This document shows positions 1 to 8,894 of a stretch of DNA of 64,000 bases, piece by piece. The translations under genes and the position numbers were made by a program. How positions within the stretch are numbered: position 1 is the first letter of the stretch; each line of letters starts with the position of its first letter. The stretch comes from Phenylobacterium glaciei (GTDB lineage Bacteria; Pseudomonadota; Alphaproteobacteria; Caulobacterales; Caulobacteraceae): contig NZ_JAGSGD010000001.1 in NCBI RefSeq assembly GCF_016772415.1, positions 1,488,001 through 1,552,000 on the forward strand, in the 5' to 3' direction. The notes below the pieces were generated by a model that ran no database searches, was not told where the DNA came from, and was given only the letters and a program-made list of their open reading frames with translations.

Positions 1-1
1 C

Positions 2-379
2 GGCGCGGAGTGGCGCGAGGCGGGCTTGAAGAACGGCGGGCGGATCGAGGAGTTCTTCGGCTACGAGAGCTGGAAGCGCGCGGCCCTGATCTTCCAGGAC
101 ATGGCGGCCAGCTATCCCGATCGCTTCCGCATCCTGCGCTATGGCGACCTGACCGCCGATCCGGCGGGGGTGATCACCGACCTGTTCGGGTTCCTGGGCC
201 TGGCCATGGGCGACCAGACCCGGACCTTCCTGGCGCGCTCCACCAGCCGCGACGACGGCGACACCTATGGGGTGTTCCGCGACCTGTCTAAGCGCGCCGC
301 CCCCGTTCTGCCCGCCGAGGTCCGCCAGGCGGTGCTGGACGATGTGGCCCGGTGCGACCTTGCGACCTACCTGGCCTAA
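2..379 (+). CDS. Sulfotransferase family protein, C-terminal part (truncated by window edge)
   Basis: The reading frame is open from the first bases of the window, so the N-terminus with the 5'-PAPS-binding loop lies outside. The visible 125 residues look like the C-terminal half of a PAPS-dependent sulfotransferase: the stretch RYGDLTADPAGVITDLFGFL is the usual 'YEDL...P...L..L..FLGL' element that closes the sulfotransferase fold. Such enzymes move sulfate from PAPS to a hydroxyl of a carbohydrate, lipid or protein. The gene runs in the same direction as the aminotransferase and dioxygenase that follow, with a 53-base gap. The family call is reasonable, but it rests on the C-terminal portion only and the substrate is unknown. 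Confidence 0.7.
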   Translation, partial: GAEWREAGLKNGGRIEEFFGYESWKRAALIFQDMAASYPDRFRILRYGDLTADPAGVITDLFGFLGLAMGDQTRTFLARSTSRDDGDTYGVFRDLSKRAAPVLPAEVRQAVLDDVARCDLATYLA

Positions 380-432
380 GCGTTCATTAACCACGACCAT
401 GGTGACGTGCGGGCTCATCAGGATGAGGGTCC

Positions 433-1566
433 TTGCGCACCGCCGCGAACGCCAAGCTTCCGACAACGGCCCCCGGCAATCTGCCGGTCGCCCGCCCGCG
501 CCTGCCGTCCGCCGACGACATCCTGCCCTATCTGCGCCGCATCGATGACGCCCGCTGGTACTCCAACTTCGGGCCCCTGCTGACCGAGCTGGAGCTGCGC
601 CTGGCCAGCCGCTTCACCGACGGGGCCGTCGCCTCCACGGTGGTCAACGCCACCCAGGCCCTGACCCTGACGCTGCAGGCCATGGACCTGCCGGCCGGCA
701 GCCTGGTGGCCACGCCCTCCTGGACCTTCGTCGCCACCGCCCACGCCATCGCCCAGGCGGGCCTGACCCCCTGGTTCCTCGACGTCGACCACGCCAGCCA
801 GATGCTGGACCCGGCCCTGGTCCGCGAGATGCTGGCCCGCGCGCCGGGCAAGGTCAGCGCGGTCCTGCCGGTGGCCGCTCATGGCGCCATGCCCGACATC
901 GAGGCCTGGCTCGCCTTCCGAGACGAGACCGGCCTGGCGGTGCTGCTGGACGCCGCCGCGGCCTTCGACGCCGCCCGCGACGCCCGCCTGCCCACCGTGG
1001 TCAGCCTGCACGCCACCAAGGTCCTGGGCCTCGGGGAGGGCGGGTTCCTGGTCACCGACGACGCCGCCCTGGCCTTCCGTGTCCGGCGCATGACCACCTA
1101 TGGCTTCAACGGCACCCGCGAGGCCCAGATCCCCGGCACCAACGCCAAGCTCAGCGAATACACCGCCGCCGTCGGTCTGGCCGCCCTCGACCGGTGGCCC
1201 GCCGACCGCCTGCGCTTCTTCCTGGCCGCCCAACACACCCGCATCGGCTTGGCCATGACCCCGTCGGCGAGCCTGCAATCGGGTTGGGGCTCGGACTGGG
1301 TGACCAGCGTCTGCGTCGTGCGCCTGCCCGAAGGTTGCGCCGACCCCGCCACCGAGGCGCTCCTGGGTCACGGCGTGGAGACCCGCCGCTGGTGGGGCGA
1401 CGGCTGCCACCTGAGCGCCGCCTTCGCGGGCTATCCCAGGACCGACCTGCCGGTGACCGAACGGCTATCCCGCTCGGTGATCGGATTGCCCTTCGCCATC
1501 GACCTGGCCCGCGAAGACGTGGATCGTGTCGTCTTGGCCTTGAGGACCACCCCGGGGATCGCCTGA
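433..1566 (+). CDS. DegT/DnrJ/EryC1/StrS family PLP-dependent aminotransferase-like protein
   Basis: This 377-residue protein has the layout of sugar aminotransferases that use pyridoxal phosphate. A segment NATQALTLTLQAMD binds the cofactor phosphate, an aspartate in LLDAAAAFD (about residue 173) would contact the pyridine ring, and Lys196 in HATKVLGLGEGG is the expected Schiff-base lysine. Family members usually aminate nucleotide-linked keto sugars for lipopolysaccharide or capsule. A TTG start is used because no ATG or GTG lies in frame close upstream of the conserved region. The stop codon overlaps the ATG of the next gene (TGATG), which indicates translational coupling to the dioxygenase. 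The substrate cannot be told from the sequence. Confidence 0.85.
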   Translation: MRTAANAKLPTTAPGNLPVARPRLPSADDILPYLRRIDDARWYSNFGPLLTELELRLASRFTDGAVASTVVNATQALTLTLQAMDLPAGSLVATPSWTFVATAHAIAQAGLTPWFLDVDHASQMLDPALVREMLARAPGKVSAVLPVAAHGAMPDIEAWLAFRDETGLAVLLDAAAAFDAARDARLPTVVSLHATKVLGLGEGGFLVTDDAALAFRVRRMTTYGFNGTREAQIPGTNAKLSEYTAAVGLAALDRWPADRLRFFLAAQHTRIGLAMTPSASLQSGWGSDWVTSVCVVRLPEGCADPATEALLGHGVETRRWWGDGCHLSAAFAGYPRTDLPVTERLSRSVIGLPFAIDLAREDVDRVVLALRTTPGIA

Positions 1567-2495
1567 TGAACGCCCAGAAGATCGCGCCGCGCCAGCACCA
1601 CGCCGCCGTCGAGGACTTCATCGAGAGCGGCGCGCATCTGTTCGAGAAGCCTGTGGACCCGGCGGCGGCCGCCGCCCTGCTGGCGCAGATCCGCGCCGAC
1701 CGCCACTTCGATCACCGGCTGTTCCTGTCGGAGGCCGAGTTCGACGCCGATCCGCAATATGTCGGCGTGAACCCGCGGCCCGGCCGCAACCTGCTGGAGC
1801 GGTTCGAGGACCAGCTGGCCTTCGTCGAGCAGGACGCCAATATCGTCGACGGCGTCACCGCCCTGCTGGGTCCCGGCTATACGATCCTCAACAAGAAGGT
1901 GGTCTGCGGGGTCTCCCAGACCTCGGTCCCGGCCTGGATTCGCGCGCGTATCCTGGGCAATCCGGTGAACAACCTGGGCGCCTATGTGCGGCCGGAATAC
2001 CGGGACGTGACCTATTTCTACGGCATCGATTTCCACCAGGACCTGATCGACTACAAGGAGCGTCCGGCTGACTTCCTGACCCTCTATGTCTATCTGCATC
2101 CGGTGAGCCGCCAGGACGCGCCGCTGTTCCTGCTAAAGGGCAGCCATCGCCTCGGCGGCACGGTGTTCCCGCACGATCTGACCGCCACCTCCGACGCCTC
2201 CTGGACCTATCGCGACGGCCAGGGCGGGGTGGTGGAGACCGACCAGCTGATCCTGACGGGCGGGGCCGGCTTCACCGCCATGTGGCACGCCTGCACCCTG
2301 CACGGCACCCAGCCGGACGCCGCCGACCACGAGCGGATCTCCCTGCGCTATCTGCTGGCCCAGGGGCCGGACCACGCCGGTATGGATGAGGTCAATGCGA
2401 CCCTTCAGGGGCCGCTTCTGCTGACGCAGACCCGCACCGACCTGGCCGCCGACGGGCAGGCCCAGGTCAAGCGCAACACCATCAACCAGGCCTAG
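1566..2495 (+). CDS. Phytanoyl-CoA dioxygenase (PhyH) family protein
   Basis: The product is a 309-residue member of the Fe(II)/2-oxoglutarate dioxygenases of the PhyH type. The iron-binding facial triad is visible: His157 and Asp159 in FHQDLIDY, and His246 in TLHGTQ. Arg257 in HERISLRYLL is in the position that binds the 2-oxoglutarate carboxylate. These enzymes hydroxylate small molecules or lipids. The ATG overlapping the aminotransferase stop was chosen; the frame stays open far upstream, but that part is out-of-frame aminotransferase DNA. The last four bases overlap the end of the convergent amidohydrolase gene. Substrate unknown; coupling to an aminotransferase suggests tailoring of an amino sugar or similar metabolite. 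Confidence 0.85.
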   Translation: MNAQKIAPRQHHAAVEDFIESGAHLFEKPVDPAAAAALLAQIRADRHFDHRLFLSEAEFDADPQYVGVNPRPGRNLLERFEDQLAFVEQDANIVDGVTALLGPGYTILNKKVVCGVSQTSVPAWIRARILGNPVNNLGAYVRPEYRDVTYFYGIDFHQDLIDYKERPADFLTLYVYLHPVSRQDAPLFLLKGSHRLGGTVFPHDLTATSDASWTYRDGQGGVVETDQLILTGGAGFTAMWHACTLHGTQPDAADHERISLRYLLAQGPDHAGMDEVNATLQGPLLLTQTRTDLAADGQAQVKRNTINQA

Positions 2496-3274
2496 GCGTA
2501 GACCGCTTCCGTCAGGATGCGCGCCAGGATGTCGGCCACCTCGTCCTGGCCGGGAGCCTCGGCGATCAGATCCTGGCGGACCTCCAGCTCCAGATAGTCC
2601 AGGCCGCGCGGGTCGGCGTGCAGGGGTACGGTGTTGTCGGTCTCGTCCATCCTGTAGGGCTCATTGTCGCCCGCCGCCTCATCCAGCTCCCGTTGGAGCA
2701 GGGCCAGGACCCGGCTGGAAAAGGTCGAGTCGTGGCGGTGCAGGACGCCCATCCGCCAGGGTCGTACGAAGCCGCCCATCACCGGCGTGAAGCTGTGGAG
2801 CGAGACCAGGATGGTCGGCCCGCCCATCCTGCGGTCCAGCTCGGCGGCGATGGCGTCCTGATAGGGCTGGTAGATCTCCGCCCGCCGCGCCGCCATGGCC
2901 TGGGGGTGAAGGGCAAGATTGCCGGGGATGGACACGCCGTCGCTGACCTCCGGCATGGCCTCCGGCGCGCCAGGCCTGCGATTGCAGTCGACCACCAGGC
3001 GCGAATAGGTCTGGCGGATGAAGCAGGCGTCCAGCCTGGCCGCCAGCTGCTCGCCAAGGCCCGCGACCCCGATGTCCCAGGCGATGTGGGTGTCCATGTC
3101 GGCGGCGGTCAGGCCCAGGTCATCGAGACTTGGGGGGATCAGCCGCCCGGCATGGTCGCCGATGAGCAGCAGGGGGCAGGCGCCGCCCGCATTCGTGACA
3201 TGCACCGGGGACGGATCGTCGCGGCGCAAGATTCGTTTAGACCTTGGCGACAAATTGGCCTCACGCTCGCCCAA
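2492..3274 (-). CDS. N-formylglutamate amidohydrolase family protein
   Basis: The 260-residue product belongs to the N-formylglutamate amidohydrolase (FGase) family, whose founding enzyme releases formate from N-formylglutamate in histidine degradation. Family signatures are LLLIGDHAGRLIP near the N-terminus, VVDCNRRPG, LVSLHSFTPVMGG and MGVLHRHDSTFS. No hut genes lie nearby, so a link to histidine breakdown is not supported here; many family members are of unassigned specificity. Translation must begin at a TTG: the outermost lies just opposite the ATG of the divergent transglutaminase gene, and two more in-frame TTG codons follow within 16 residues, so the exact start is open. Confidence 0.85.
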   Translation of the reverse strand: MGEREANLSPRSKRILRRDDPSPVHVTNAGGACPLLLIGDHAGRLIPPSLDDLGLTAADMDTHIAWDIGVAGLGEQLAARLDACFIRQTYSRLVVDCNRRPGAPEAMPEVSDGVSIPGNLALHPQAMAARRAEIYQPYQDAIAAELDRRMGGPTILVSLHSFTPVMGGFVRPWRMGVLHRHDSTFSSRVLALLQRELDEAAGDNEPYRMDETDNTVPLHADPRGLDYLELEVRQDLIAEAPGQDEVADILARILTEAVYA

Positions 3275-4209
3275 TGCCGATCCTCTCGATCCGCCACCTC
3301 ACCCGCTATCGCTACCGCAATCCGGTGGCGCTTGGCGAACATCGCATGATGCTGCGGCCGCGCGAGAGCTACGACCAGCGCATCCTGGCCTGTGACCTCA
3401 CGATCAGTCCCACACCCGCGCGCCTGCGTTCGGTGCACGATGTGTTCGGCAACTGCGTGGGCGTGGCGACCTTCACCGGCCGCACCGATCACCTGGTGTT
3501 CGACAGTCATGTGCGGTTGGAGCACACACCCCTGCCGGCCTTCGCCGACGTCGAGGGGGAGGTCGAGGTCTATACCGGCGCCATGCCCTTCGACTACAGC
3601 CCCGAGGATCTGCCCGATCTCCAGCTCTCGATGCAACGTTCCTACCCCGACCCGCAGGGCCTGATCGACGTCTGGGCGCGGCGGTTCGTGAAGCCGGTGG
3701 GCAAGACCAGCCTGCAGACCCTCCTTAGCGACATGACTCAGGCCATCTATGCCGAGTTCAAGTACAACTCCCGCCTGGCCCGCGGCATCCAGGATCCCCT
3801 GGAGACCCTGGCCCTGCGCAGTGGGACCTGCCGCGACTACGCCGTCCTGATGATGGAGGCCGCCCGGAGCCTCGGCCTCGCCGCCCGTTTCGTCTCCGGC
3901 TACATCTACAGTCCCATGGTGGGCGCGGGGCTCGGCCGGGCCAGCGCCGGCCACACCCACGCCTGGGTGCGGGTCTATCTGCCGGCCTGCGGCTGGGTGG
4001 AGTTCGATCCCACCAACGGCATCGTCGGCAATGCCGACCTGGTGCGCGTGGCCATCGCCCGCGACCCGCGCCAGGCGGTGCCGCTGTACGGAAGCTGGTC
4101 AGGCCTGCCCGCAGACTATCTCGACATGCAGGTCGAGGTTGATGTCCGCGATGAAGGCGAGCTCGATGTGCAACCTATCCAAGCGCGAGCCATTGGCGCT
4201 GGCGGATAG
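3274..4209 (+). CDS. Transglutaminase-like family protein with N-terminal beta domain
   Basis: This 311-residue protein combines the bacterial transglutaminase-like N-terminal region (ISIRHLTRYRYRNPV-type opening, here LSIRHLTRYRYRNPV) with a papain-fold core. All three catalytic residues are visible: Cys186 in SGTCRDYA, His229 in THAWVRVYL and Asp245 in VEFDPTNG. Such cytosolic proteins are thought to be peptidases or amide transferases; many are of unknown substrate. The ATG at this position is preferred to an in-frame TTG ten codons earlier because the conserved domain starts here. The gene is followed after 18 bases by a second transglutaminase-like gene, and the pair likely forms an operon. 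It is divergent from the amidohydrolase gene with essentially no intergenic space. Confidence 0.88.
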   Translation: MPILSIRHLTRYRYRNPVALGEHRMMLRPRESYDQRILACDLTISPTPARLRSVHDVFGNCVGVATFTGRTDHLVFDSHVRLEHTPLPAFADVEGEVEVYTGAMPFDYSPEDLPDLQLSMQRSYPDPQGLIDVWARRFVKPVGKTSLQTLLSDMTQAIYAEFKYNSRLARGIQDPLETLALRSGTCRDYAVLMMEAARSLGLAARFVSGYIYSPMVGAGLGRASAGHTHAWVRVYLPACGWVEFDPTNGIVGNADLVRVAIARDPRQAVPLYGSWSGLPADYLDMQVEVDVRDEGELDVQPIQARAIGAGG

Positions 4210-4227
4210 CTGTAAACCAGGACCCTG

Positions 4228-5040
4228 ATGCGCATTCAAACGGGCTTCGAGATCATCTACGACTGCCCGGCGCCGGTTCCGATGCTGCTGATGCTGAGCG
4301 TCCATCCGACGCGGCGCCACGACCTCGAAACCCCCGACTGGCTGCGCACCGACCCCATGCTGGACGTCCGCCAGTACCTGGACACCTGGGGCAACATCTG
4401 CAGCCGCATCCTGGCGCCGGCTGGACGCCTGATCCTGTCGGCCGACTTCATCATCGCCGACGACGGCAAGCCCGACGTGATCTCGCCCTTTGCCCTCCAG
4501 GCGCCGGTGGAGGAGCTGCCCGATGAGGTGCTCGTCTTCCTGCTGGGCAGCCGCTACTGCGAGACCGACCGGCTGAGCAACATCGCCTGGTCAATGTTCC
4601 AGGGGACCGAGCCAGGCTGGCCCCGCGTCCAGGCCATCGTCGACTGGGTGCACAACCACATCAAGTTCGGCTACGAGCACGCCCGGCCGACCATGACCGC
4701 CTTCGAGGCCTATTGCGAAGGCCGCGGCGTCTGCCGCGACTACGCCCATCTGGCCGTCGCCTTCTGCCGCTGCATGAACATCCCGGCGCGGTATTGCACG
4801 GGCTACCTCGGCGACATCGGTGTGCCCATCGTCGGCGAGATGGATTTCAGCGCCTGGTTCGAGGTCTATCTGGGCGGCAAGTGGCACGCCTTCGACGCCC
4901 GCAACAACAAGCCGCGCATCGGCCGCGTGCTGATCGCCCGCGGCCGCGACGCCACCGACGTCGCCATCGCCAACACCTTCGGACCCGCGATCCTCAGCGG
5001 CTTCAAGGTGGTCAGCTACGACCTGCCCGACGCGGCCTGA
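4228..5040 (+). CDS. Transglutaminase-like family protein, second copy with altered catalytic His site
   Basis: A 270-residue protein with the transglutaminase-like core preceded by a beta-rich N-terminal domain. The nucleophile Cys169 in GVCRDYAHL and the acid Asp223 in HAFDARNN are present. Where the catalytic histidine is expected (compare HAWVRVYL in the preceding gene) the sequence reads FSAWFEVYL, with Ser208. I recall FSAWFE as recurrent in this subfamily, so it may be a real class feature, with activity lost or carried by another residue such as nearby His220. The ATG follows the previous gene by 18 bases. The pair could act together, one active and one modified subunit, but that is inference. 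Confidence 0.85.
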   Translation: MRIQTGFEIIYDCPAPVPMLLMLSVHPTRRHDLETPDWLRTDPMLDVRQYLDTWGNICSRILAPAGRLILSADFIIADDGKPDVISPFALQAPVEELPDEVLVFLLGSRYCETDRLSNIAWSMFQGTEPGWPRVQAIVDWVHNHIKFGYEHARPTMTAFEAYCEGRGVCRDYAHLAVAFCRCMNIPARYCTGYLGDIGVPIVGEMDFSAWFEVYLGGKWHAFDARNNKPRIGRVLIARGRDATDVAIANTFGPAILSGFKVVSYDLPDAA

Positions 5041-5042
5041 CC

Positions 5043-6491
5043 TCAGGGCTTTTTCCTCATCTGCTGGGCGGCGACCAGATAGGGCGTCTGCACATCGGGA
5101 TAGATGGCGATCACCGCCTGCATGACCTGGGCAATGTCGTCCCGCGAGCCGTAGTTGGCCAGGGTCCAGCCGACCAGCGCCTCGGCGCTGTTGAACGACA
5201 GGTCGGTGGATGAACGCAGGAAGGCATCGCCGCCGATGGCGCTGAGCGCCACCTGTCGCCCCACCGCCTGGCCGGCCTTCTTGCCCAGGAACCCGCCGAC
5301 GAAGGGCACCTGTTCCATCGCCTTCTGACCCAGGTAGTTGCCGGCCATGGAGCCGATCTGGCCAGCCGCCTTGACCTGCATGGACTTGGTGATCCACGCG
5401 GCCGTCACCCCGTCTGAGGTGAAGGGCGACATGTAGAGTCCGCTTGTGCCTTCGATCACATCGAATGCCTGGCGCGGCTTGGCCATCGCGGTCTTAGCGG
5501 CCGCCATGGTCGGTGAGACCCTGATGGCAGGCGGTGGCGTGGTCAGCCTGACGGGAGTCACGGGCGGCGCACTTGCGGGACGCGGGGATGCGCCGCCCGC
5601 CACCAAGCCGAAGATGCTCGCGACCGCAGGGCGCCCTTGCGTGGCCGCTGGAGCCGACCCGGGCTTCGCAGCCGCGAAGCCGCTGAGCAAACCGACAGAC
5701 GCCCGGGTCGCCGATGGCGGGCCTGCCGGAGCCGCCGTCGGTGCGCTTTCCGCCAGCCGTGTGGCAGGTTTGACCGAAGCTTTCTCGGAGGCCTGTTCCG
5801 GCGCCTTGGCGACAGGTCCTGGTGGCGGCGGCCGCGGCGCGCCGGCGGCAAGCGCTTGGACCGCTCCGGGCGCCGGCGGAAGCGCCTCGCGCACATCGAA
5901 GCCCCACAGGATATCGGCTCGGGCGGCGACCTTCTGAGGTGTGCGGATCCCATCCTGAGCGATCATCTCGCCCAGCCCGTCAGGTCGGGGCAGGAAGTTG
6001 CGTCCCCCGCCGGCGGCGCCCGCCGTCGACACCTGACCCAGCCAGCGCGAACCGTCGGCGAACGTGATCACCCCGACGCCGGCGGCCATGCACCAGGCGC
6101 CGCTCTCGCCGCGATAGCCGATCATCCGGTGGTCCTCCCCTGGGCGCCCCTTGCCGCCCTTCGGCCGGATTTCCAGGGCGACCGTGGCGGGGGCCGCGTC
6201 CTTGTCACAGGCCTTCTGGCCGAACCTTGGCATCGTGCCGTCGGCAAGGATCACCAGGGTGCGCTCGGGCGCGAAACCCGACGACAGCAGCCGGTCGCGC
6301 CAGGCGGCGATCTCCGCGCGCTCGGCGGCGTAGGAATCCACCGGGGCCGCGGGCGCGGGGACGGCCTTGGCCGGCGGGCGGCGACGTTTGGCGGCGGACT
6401 CTGCGGAGGTGGCCGCGAGGCTGAGCGCCACCAGGCCTAGGACGAAAACTCCCCCACGCCCACACGGGCCCGAACGTCCATTCCCAACCAA
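5043..6491 (-). CDS. Secreted Pro/Ala-rich protein of unknown function
   Basis: I do not recognise a family for this 482-residue protein. The N-terminus has a basic stretch followed by a hydrophobic segment (VFVLGLVALSLAA), consistent with a Sec signal peptide. Residues about 55-200 form a compact region with three cysteines and a short MORN-like element (GVGVITFADGSRWLGQV). A long low-complexity Pro/Ala-rich linker follows (about 205-330). The C-terminal part, about 340-480, is conserved-looking, with small-residue-rich helices (GQIGSMAGNYLGQKAMEQVPF) and a final helical segment. It ends two bases from the convergent transglutaminase gene. A periplasmic or envelope role is likely; nothing more specific can be supported. 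Confidence 0.75.
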   Translation of the reverse strand: MVGNGRSGPCGRGGVFVLGLVALSLAATSAESAAKRRRPPAKAVPAPAAPVDSYAAERAEIAAWRDRLLSSGFAPERTLVILADGTMPRFGQKACDKDAAPATVALEIRPKGGKGRPGEDHRMIGYRGESGAWCMAAGVGVITFADGSRWLGQVSTAGAAGGGRNFLPRPDGLGEMIAQDGIRTPQKVAARADILWGFDVREALPPAPGAVQALAAGAPRPPPPGPVAKAPEQASEKASVKPATRLAESAPTAAPAGPPSATRASVGLLSGFAAAKPGSAPAATQGRPAVASIFGLVAGGASPRPASAPPVTPVRLTTPPPAIRVSPTMAAAKTAMAKPRQAFDVIEGTSGLYMSPFTSDGVTAAWITKSMQVKAAGQIGSMAGNYLGQKAMEQVPFVGGFLGKKAGQAVGRQVALSAIGGDAFLRSSTDLSFNSAEALVGWTLANYGSRDDIAQVMQAVIAIYPDVQTPYLVAAQQMRKKP

Positions 6492-6599
6492 TGTCTGTCC
6501 CCCAACAGATATCAGCCCACGATAACCACGAGCTTGGTCGGGCGCCAGAACCTCGATGAAGGAGCCTGCGCCGGTCGCGCCGACGACGGCGTCACCGAC

Positions 6600-8051
6600 C
6601 TAGTCGTTGGCGTCCACAGGCGACCTGCCGCGCATCTCGCCATAGGCGTCCAGCGCCCGCTGCCGGGCGAAGGCGTGGTCGACGATGGGCCGGGGATAGG
6701 TCGTCCCCAACTTCACCCCCGACCCCGCCAGCACCGGGGGCGACGCCATCCACGGCGCGTGGATCACCTTGGCGGGCAGGCGGGCCAGTTCGGGGACCCA
6801 GCGGCGGATGTAGTCCCCGGGAGGATCGAACTTCTCGCTTTGGAGCTGGGGGTTGAAGATGCGGAAATAGGGCGAGGCGTCCGCGCCTGAACCCGCCACC
6901 CACTGCCAGTTGCCGGCGTTGGAGGCGTGGTCGGCGTCCACCAGGGTGTCCCAGAACCACTGCTCGCCGGCCCGCCAGTCGATCAGCAGGTGCTTGGTGA
7001 GGAAGGAGGCGGTGATCATGCGGACGCGATTGTGCATCCAGCCGGTGGTCCAGAGCTGGCGCATGCCGGCGTCGACGATGGGGTAGCCGGTGGCGCCGCG
7101 CGTCCAGGCCTCCAGGCCGGCCGGGTCGTCGCGCCAGGGGAAGGCGTCGAATTTCGCATCGAAGTTGGTGGTGGCCAGGTCGCCGCGCCGCGCGATGGCG
7201 GTGTTGAACTCGCGCCAGCCCAGTTCGGCCAGGAACTTCTCCGCCTCGCCGTCGCTGGTCTGGCCGTGGTGGGCGGCGGCCTCTGCGGCCCGCCAGCCGG
7301 CCTTCGGGCTGATCTCGCCGAAGTGTAGGTGCGGGGACAGGCGTGACGTGCCCTCTACCGCGGGGCGGTCACGGTCGGTGGAATAGGTCTTCAAGGCCTG
7401 GTCGGTGAAGGTCTCAAGCGCCTCGTGGCCGCCGGTCTCGCCGGGCCGCCAGTCGCCGAAGCCTGCCGACCAGTCCGGAGCGGTCGGATGCAGGCGCCAA
7501 TCGGCCAGGGTGTCGGAAGCGGGCCAGAGCTCTGGCGCTGGCAGGGCGGTCGGCGAGGCGATCGCGGCGTCGCTGACCATCTGCCGCGCCGCGCGCCAGA
7601 ACGGCGTGAACACGCTGAAGTCGCCGCCGGCCTTGGTCTTCACGGCGTCCAGGTTCAACAGGTGGCCGCCATTGAAACGGCGGGGCTCGACGCCTTCGGC
7701 CTTCAGGATTTCGGCAAGCGCCGCGTCACGCTCGGGATAGCCGGGATCGAAGATGGCGTTCCAGACGACACCGGACGCGCCGGTCTCGGTGGCGACCTCG
7801 CCGACGAGGTCGGCGGCCACGCCCCGCCGCAGGATGAGGCGCGAGCCGATCGCTTCCAGGCTGGCGGCCAGGGAGGCCAGGGACTTGTCGAGCCACCAAA
7901 GCGAGGCTGCGCCGGGCGCGCGAAGGTCCGGAGTCTCGTCCAGCACATAGAGCGCGATCACCGGCCCGCCGGCGCGGACCGCCGCCTCCAGCGCCGGGTT
8001 GTCGGCCAGGCGCAGGTCGCGGCGGAACCAGACGATGGTGGGTGCGGGCAT
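6600..8051 (-). CDS. phrB: Deoxyribodipyrimidine photo-lyase (CPD photolyase)
   Basis: The 483-residue product is a class I cyclobutane pyrimidine dimer photolyase that repairs UV-damaged DNA with blue light. The N-terminal alpha/beta antenna domain starts with [17 protein letters not shown]. The FAD-binding domain shows [16 protein letters not shown], then [20 protein letters not shown], and [20 protein letters not shown] followed by [15 protein letters not shown], all hallmarks of catalytically competent photolyases. Length is typical. The ATG overlaps the stop codon of the upstream kinase gene by one base, so the two are translationally coupled. No damage-response operator was seen directly before the pair. 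Confidence 0.95.
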   Translation of the reverse strand: MPAPTIVWFRRDLRLADNPALEAAVRAGGPVIALYVLDETPDLRAPGAASLWWLDKSLASLAASLEAIGSRLILRRGVAADLVGEVATETGASGVVWNAIFDPGYPERDAALAEILKAEGVEPRRFNGGHLLNLDAVKTKAGGDFSVFTPFWRAARQMVSDAAIASPTALPAPELWPASDTLADWRLHPTAPDWSAGFGDWRPGETGGHEALETFTDQALKTYSTDRDRPAVEGTSRLSPHLHFGEISPKAGWRAAEAAAHHGQTSDGEAEKFLAELGWREFNTAIARRGDLATTNFDAKFDAFPWRDDPAGLEAWTRGATGYPIVDAGMRQLWTTGWMHNRVRMITASFLTKHLLIDWRAGEQWFWDTLVDADHASNAGNWQWVAGSGADASPYFRIFNPQLQSEKFDPPGDYIRRWVPELARLPAKVIHAPWMASPPVLAGSGVKLGTTYPRPIVDHAFARQRALDAYGEMRGRSPVDAND

Positions 8052-8824
8052 CAGAAGAACTCGTCGAGGAACTGGTAGAAGGCGAGGCGGACCGCATCCA
8101 GATCGGTGAGGGGGTAGTGGGTCGCCAGCAGATGTACGGCGTCGACCTGGGGATGGTTGCGCTGGGCCGAGCGGAGGAACAGCGACAGGTCCTGATAGCG
8201 GTCGGCGATCCCGAAGCGGCCGAGGTCGATGAGGGTCACATTGGCGCCCCAGATGAAGTTGGGCAGGCTGGCGTCACCGTGCGCCAGGACAAGGTCCTCG
8301 GTGGCGGGAATCGCGGCGGTGAGCCGAGCCCAGGCCTCCGCCGCCGTCAGACCCAGGCGCTCGGCGTCGAAGTCGCTCTCGTCCACCGCGCCGCCCGCGA
8401 CCCGGGCCTCCGCCTCCGCCAGCTTGAGGGAGAGCCGCTGATCGAAGGGGCAGCCGGCGATGGAGAGGGCGTGCAGGGCGGCCAGGGTGCGGACTGTGGC
8501 GGTCAGGGCCGCCTCGGCGTCAGCCTCCGGGACATGGGACACGGCGGTCCCCGGCGCGGCCCGCATGACCAGGGCGAGGTCATCGGCCACAGCGCCCGAC
8601 CACAGCACTTGCGGGACCGGCGCCTTGCCGGCAAGCCACCGCAGGACCGCGCTTTCGCGCTCCAAGGCCCGGGCGTTCCAGGTCTCCGATCTGCGGGCGA
8701 TCTTGACGAAGGCGTCGCCGCAGCGGGCCACCAGGTCACCCGACCGGCCATGATCGGTGACCTCGGGCGCATCGCCTGTCGCCAGGCCCGCCGCCGCCAG
8801 CACCCGTTCGATACGCACCACCAC
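8051..8824 (-). CDS. Aminoglycoside 3'-phosphotransferase-like kinase
   Basis: A 257-residue protein with the fold of APH(3') kinases. [12 protein letters not shown] matches the catalytic loop HGDxxxxN, and [20 protein letters not shown] matches the metal-binding and C-terminal signature of APH(3') enzymes (consensus DxGRxGxADRYQD). APH enzymes phosphorylate aminoglycosides with ATP, but chromosomal copies in environmental bacteria often have unknown substrates. The start is one of three successive GTG codons; the outermost is listed. The coding sequence overlaps the photolyase start by one base. I would not claim clinical resistance from this sequence alone. Confidence 0.85.
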   Translation of the reverse strand: MVVRIERVLAAAGLATGDAPEVTDHGRSGDLVARCGDAFVKIARRSETWNARALERESAVLRWLAGKAPVPQVLWSGAVADDLALVMRAAPGTAVSHVPEADAEAALTATVRTLAALHALSIAGCPFDQRLSLKLAEAEARVAGGAVDESDFDAERLGLTAAEAWARLTAAIPATEDLVLAHGDASLPNFIWGANVTLIDLGRFGIADRYQDLSLFLRSAQRNHPQVDAVHLLATHYPLTDLDAVRLAFYQFLDEFF

Positions 8825-8894
8825 TTCAGCCCTTTGTTAAGCGCGGGGCGCTAGTCTTTCGCCTCTGAACGCTAACGACGGAAGCCCAAACCCG

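Noticed and set aside
418..1410. 330-codon minus-strand frame
   Set aside because: Opposite the DegT aminotransferase; low-complexity Gly/Ala/Gln/His composition, no motif.
2492..3274. Histidine-utilisation (hut) locus
   Set aside because: Only the amidohydrolase family member is present; no hutH, hutU or hutI genes lie nearby.
8051..8824. Acquired antibiotic-resistance gene
   Set aside because: The kinase is coupled to a photolyase gene, has host-like composition and no mobile element nearby; it is more likely a chromosomal paralogue with another substrate.
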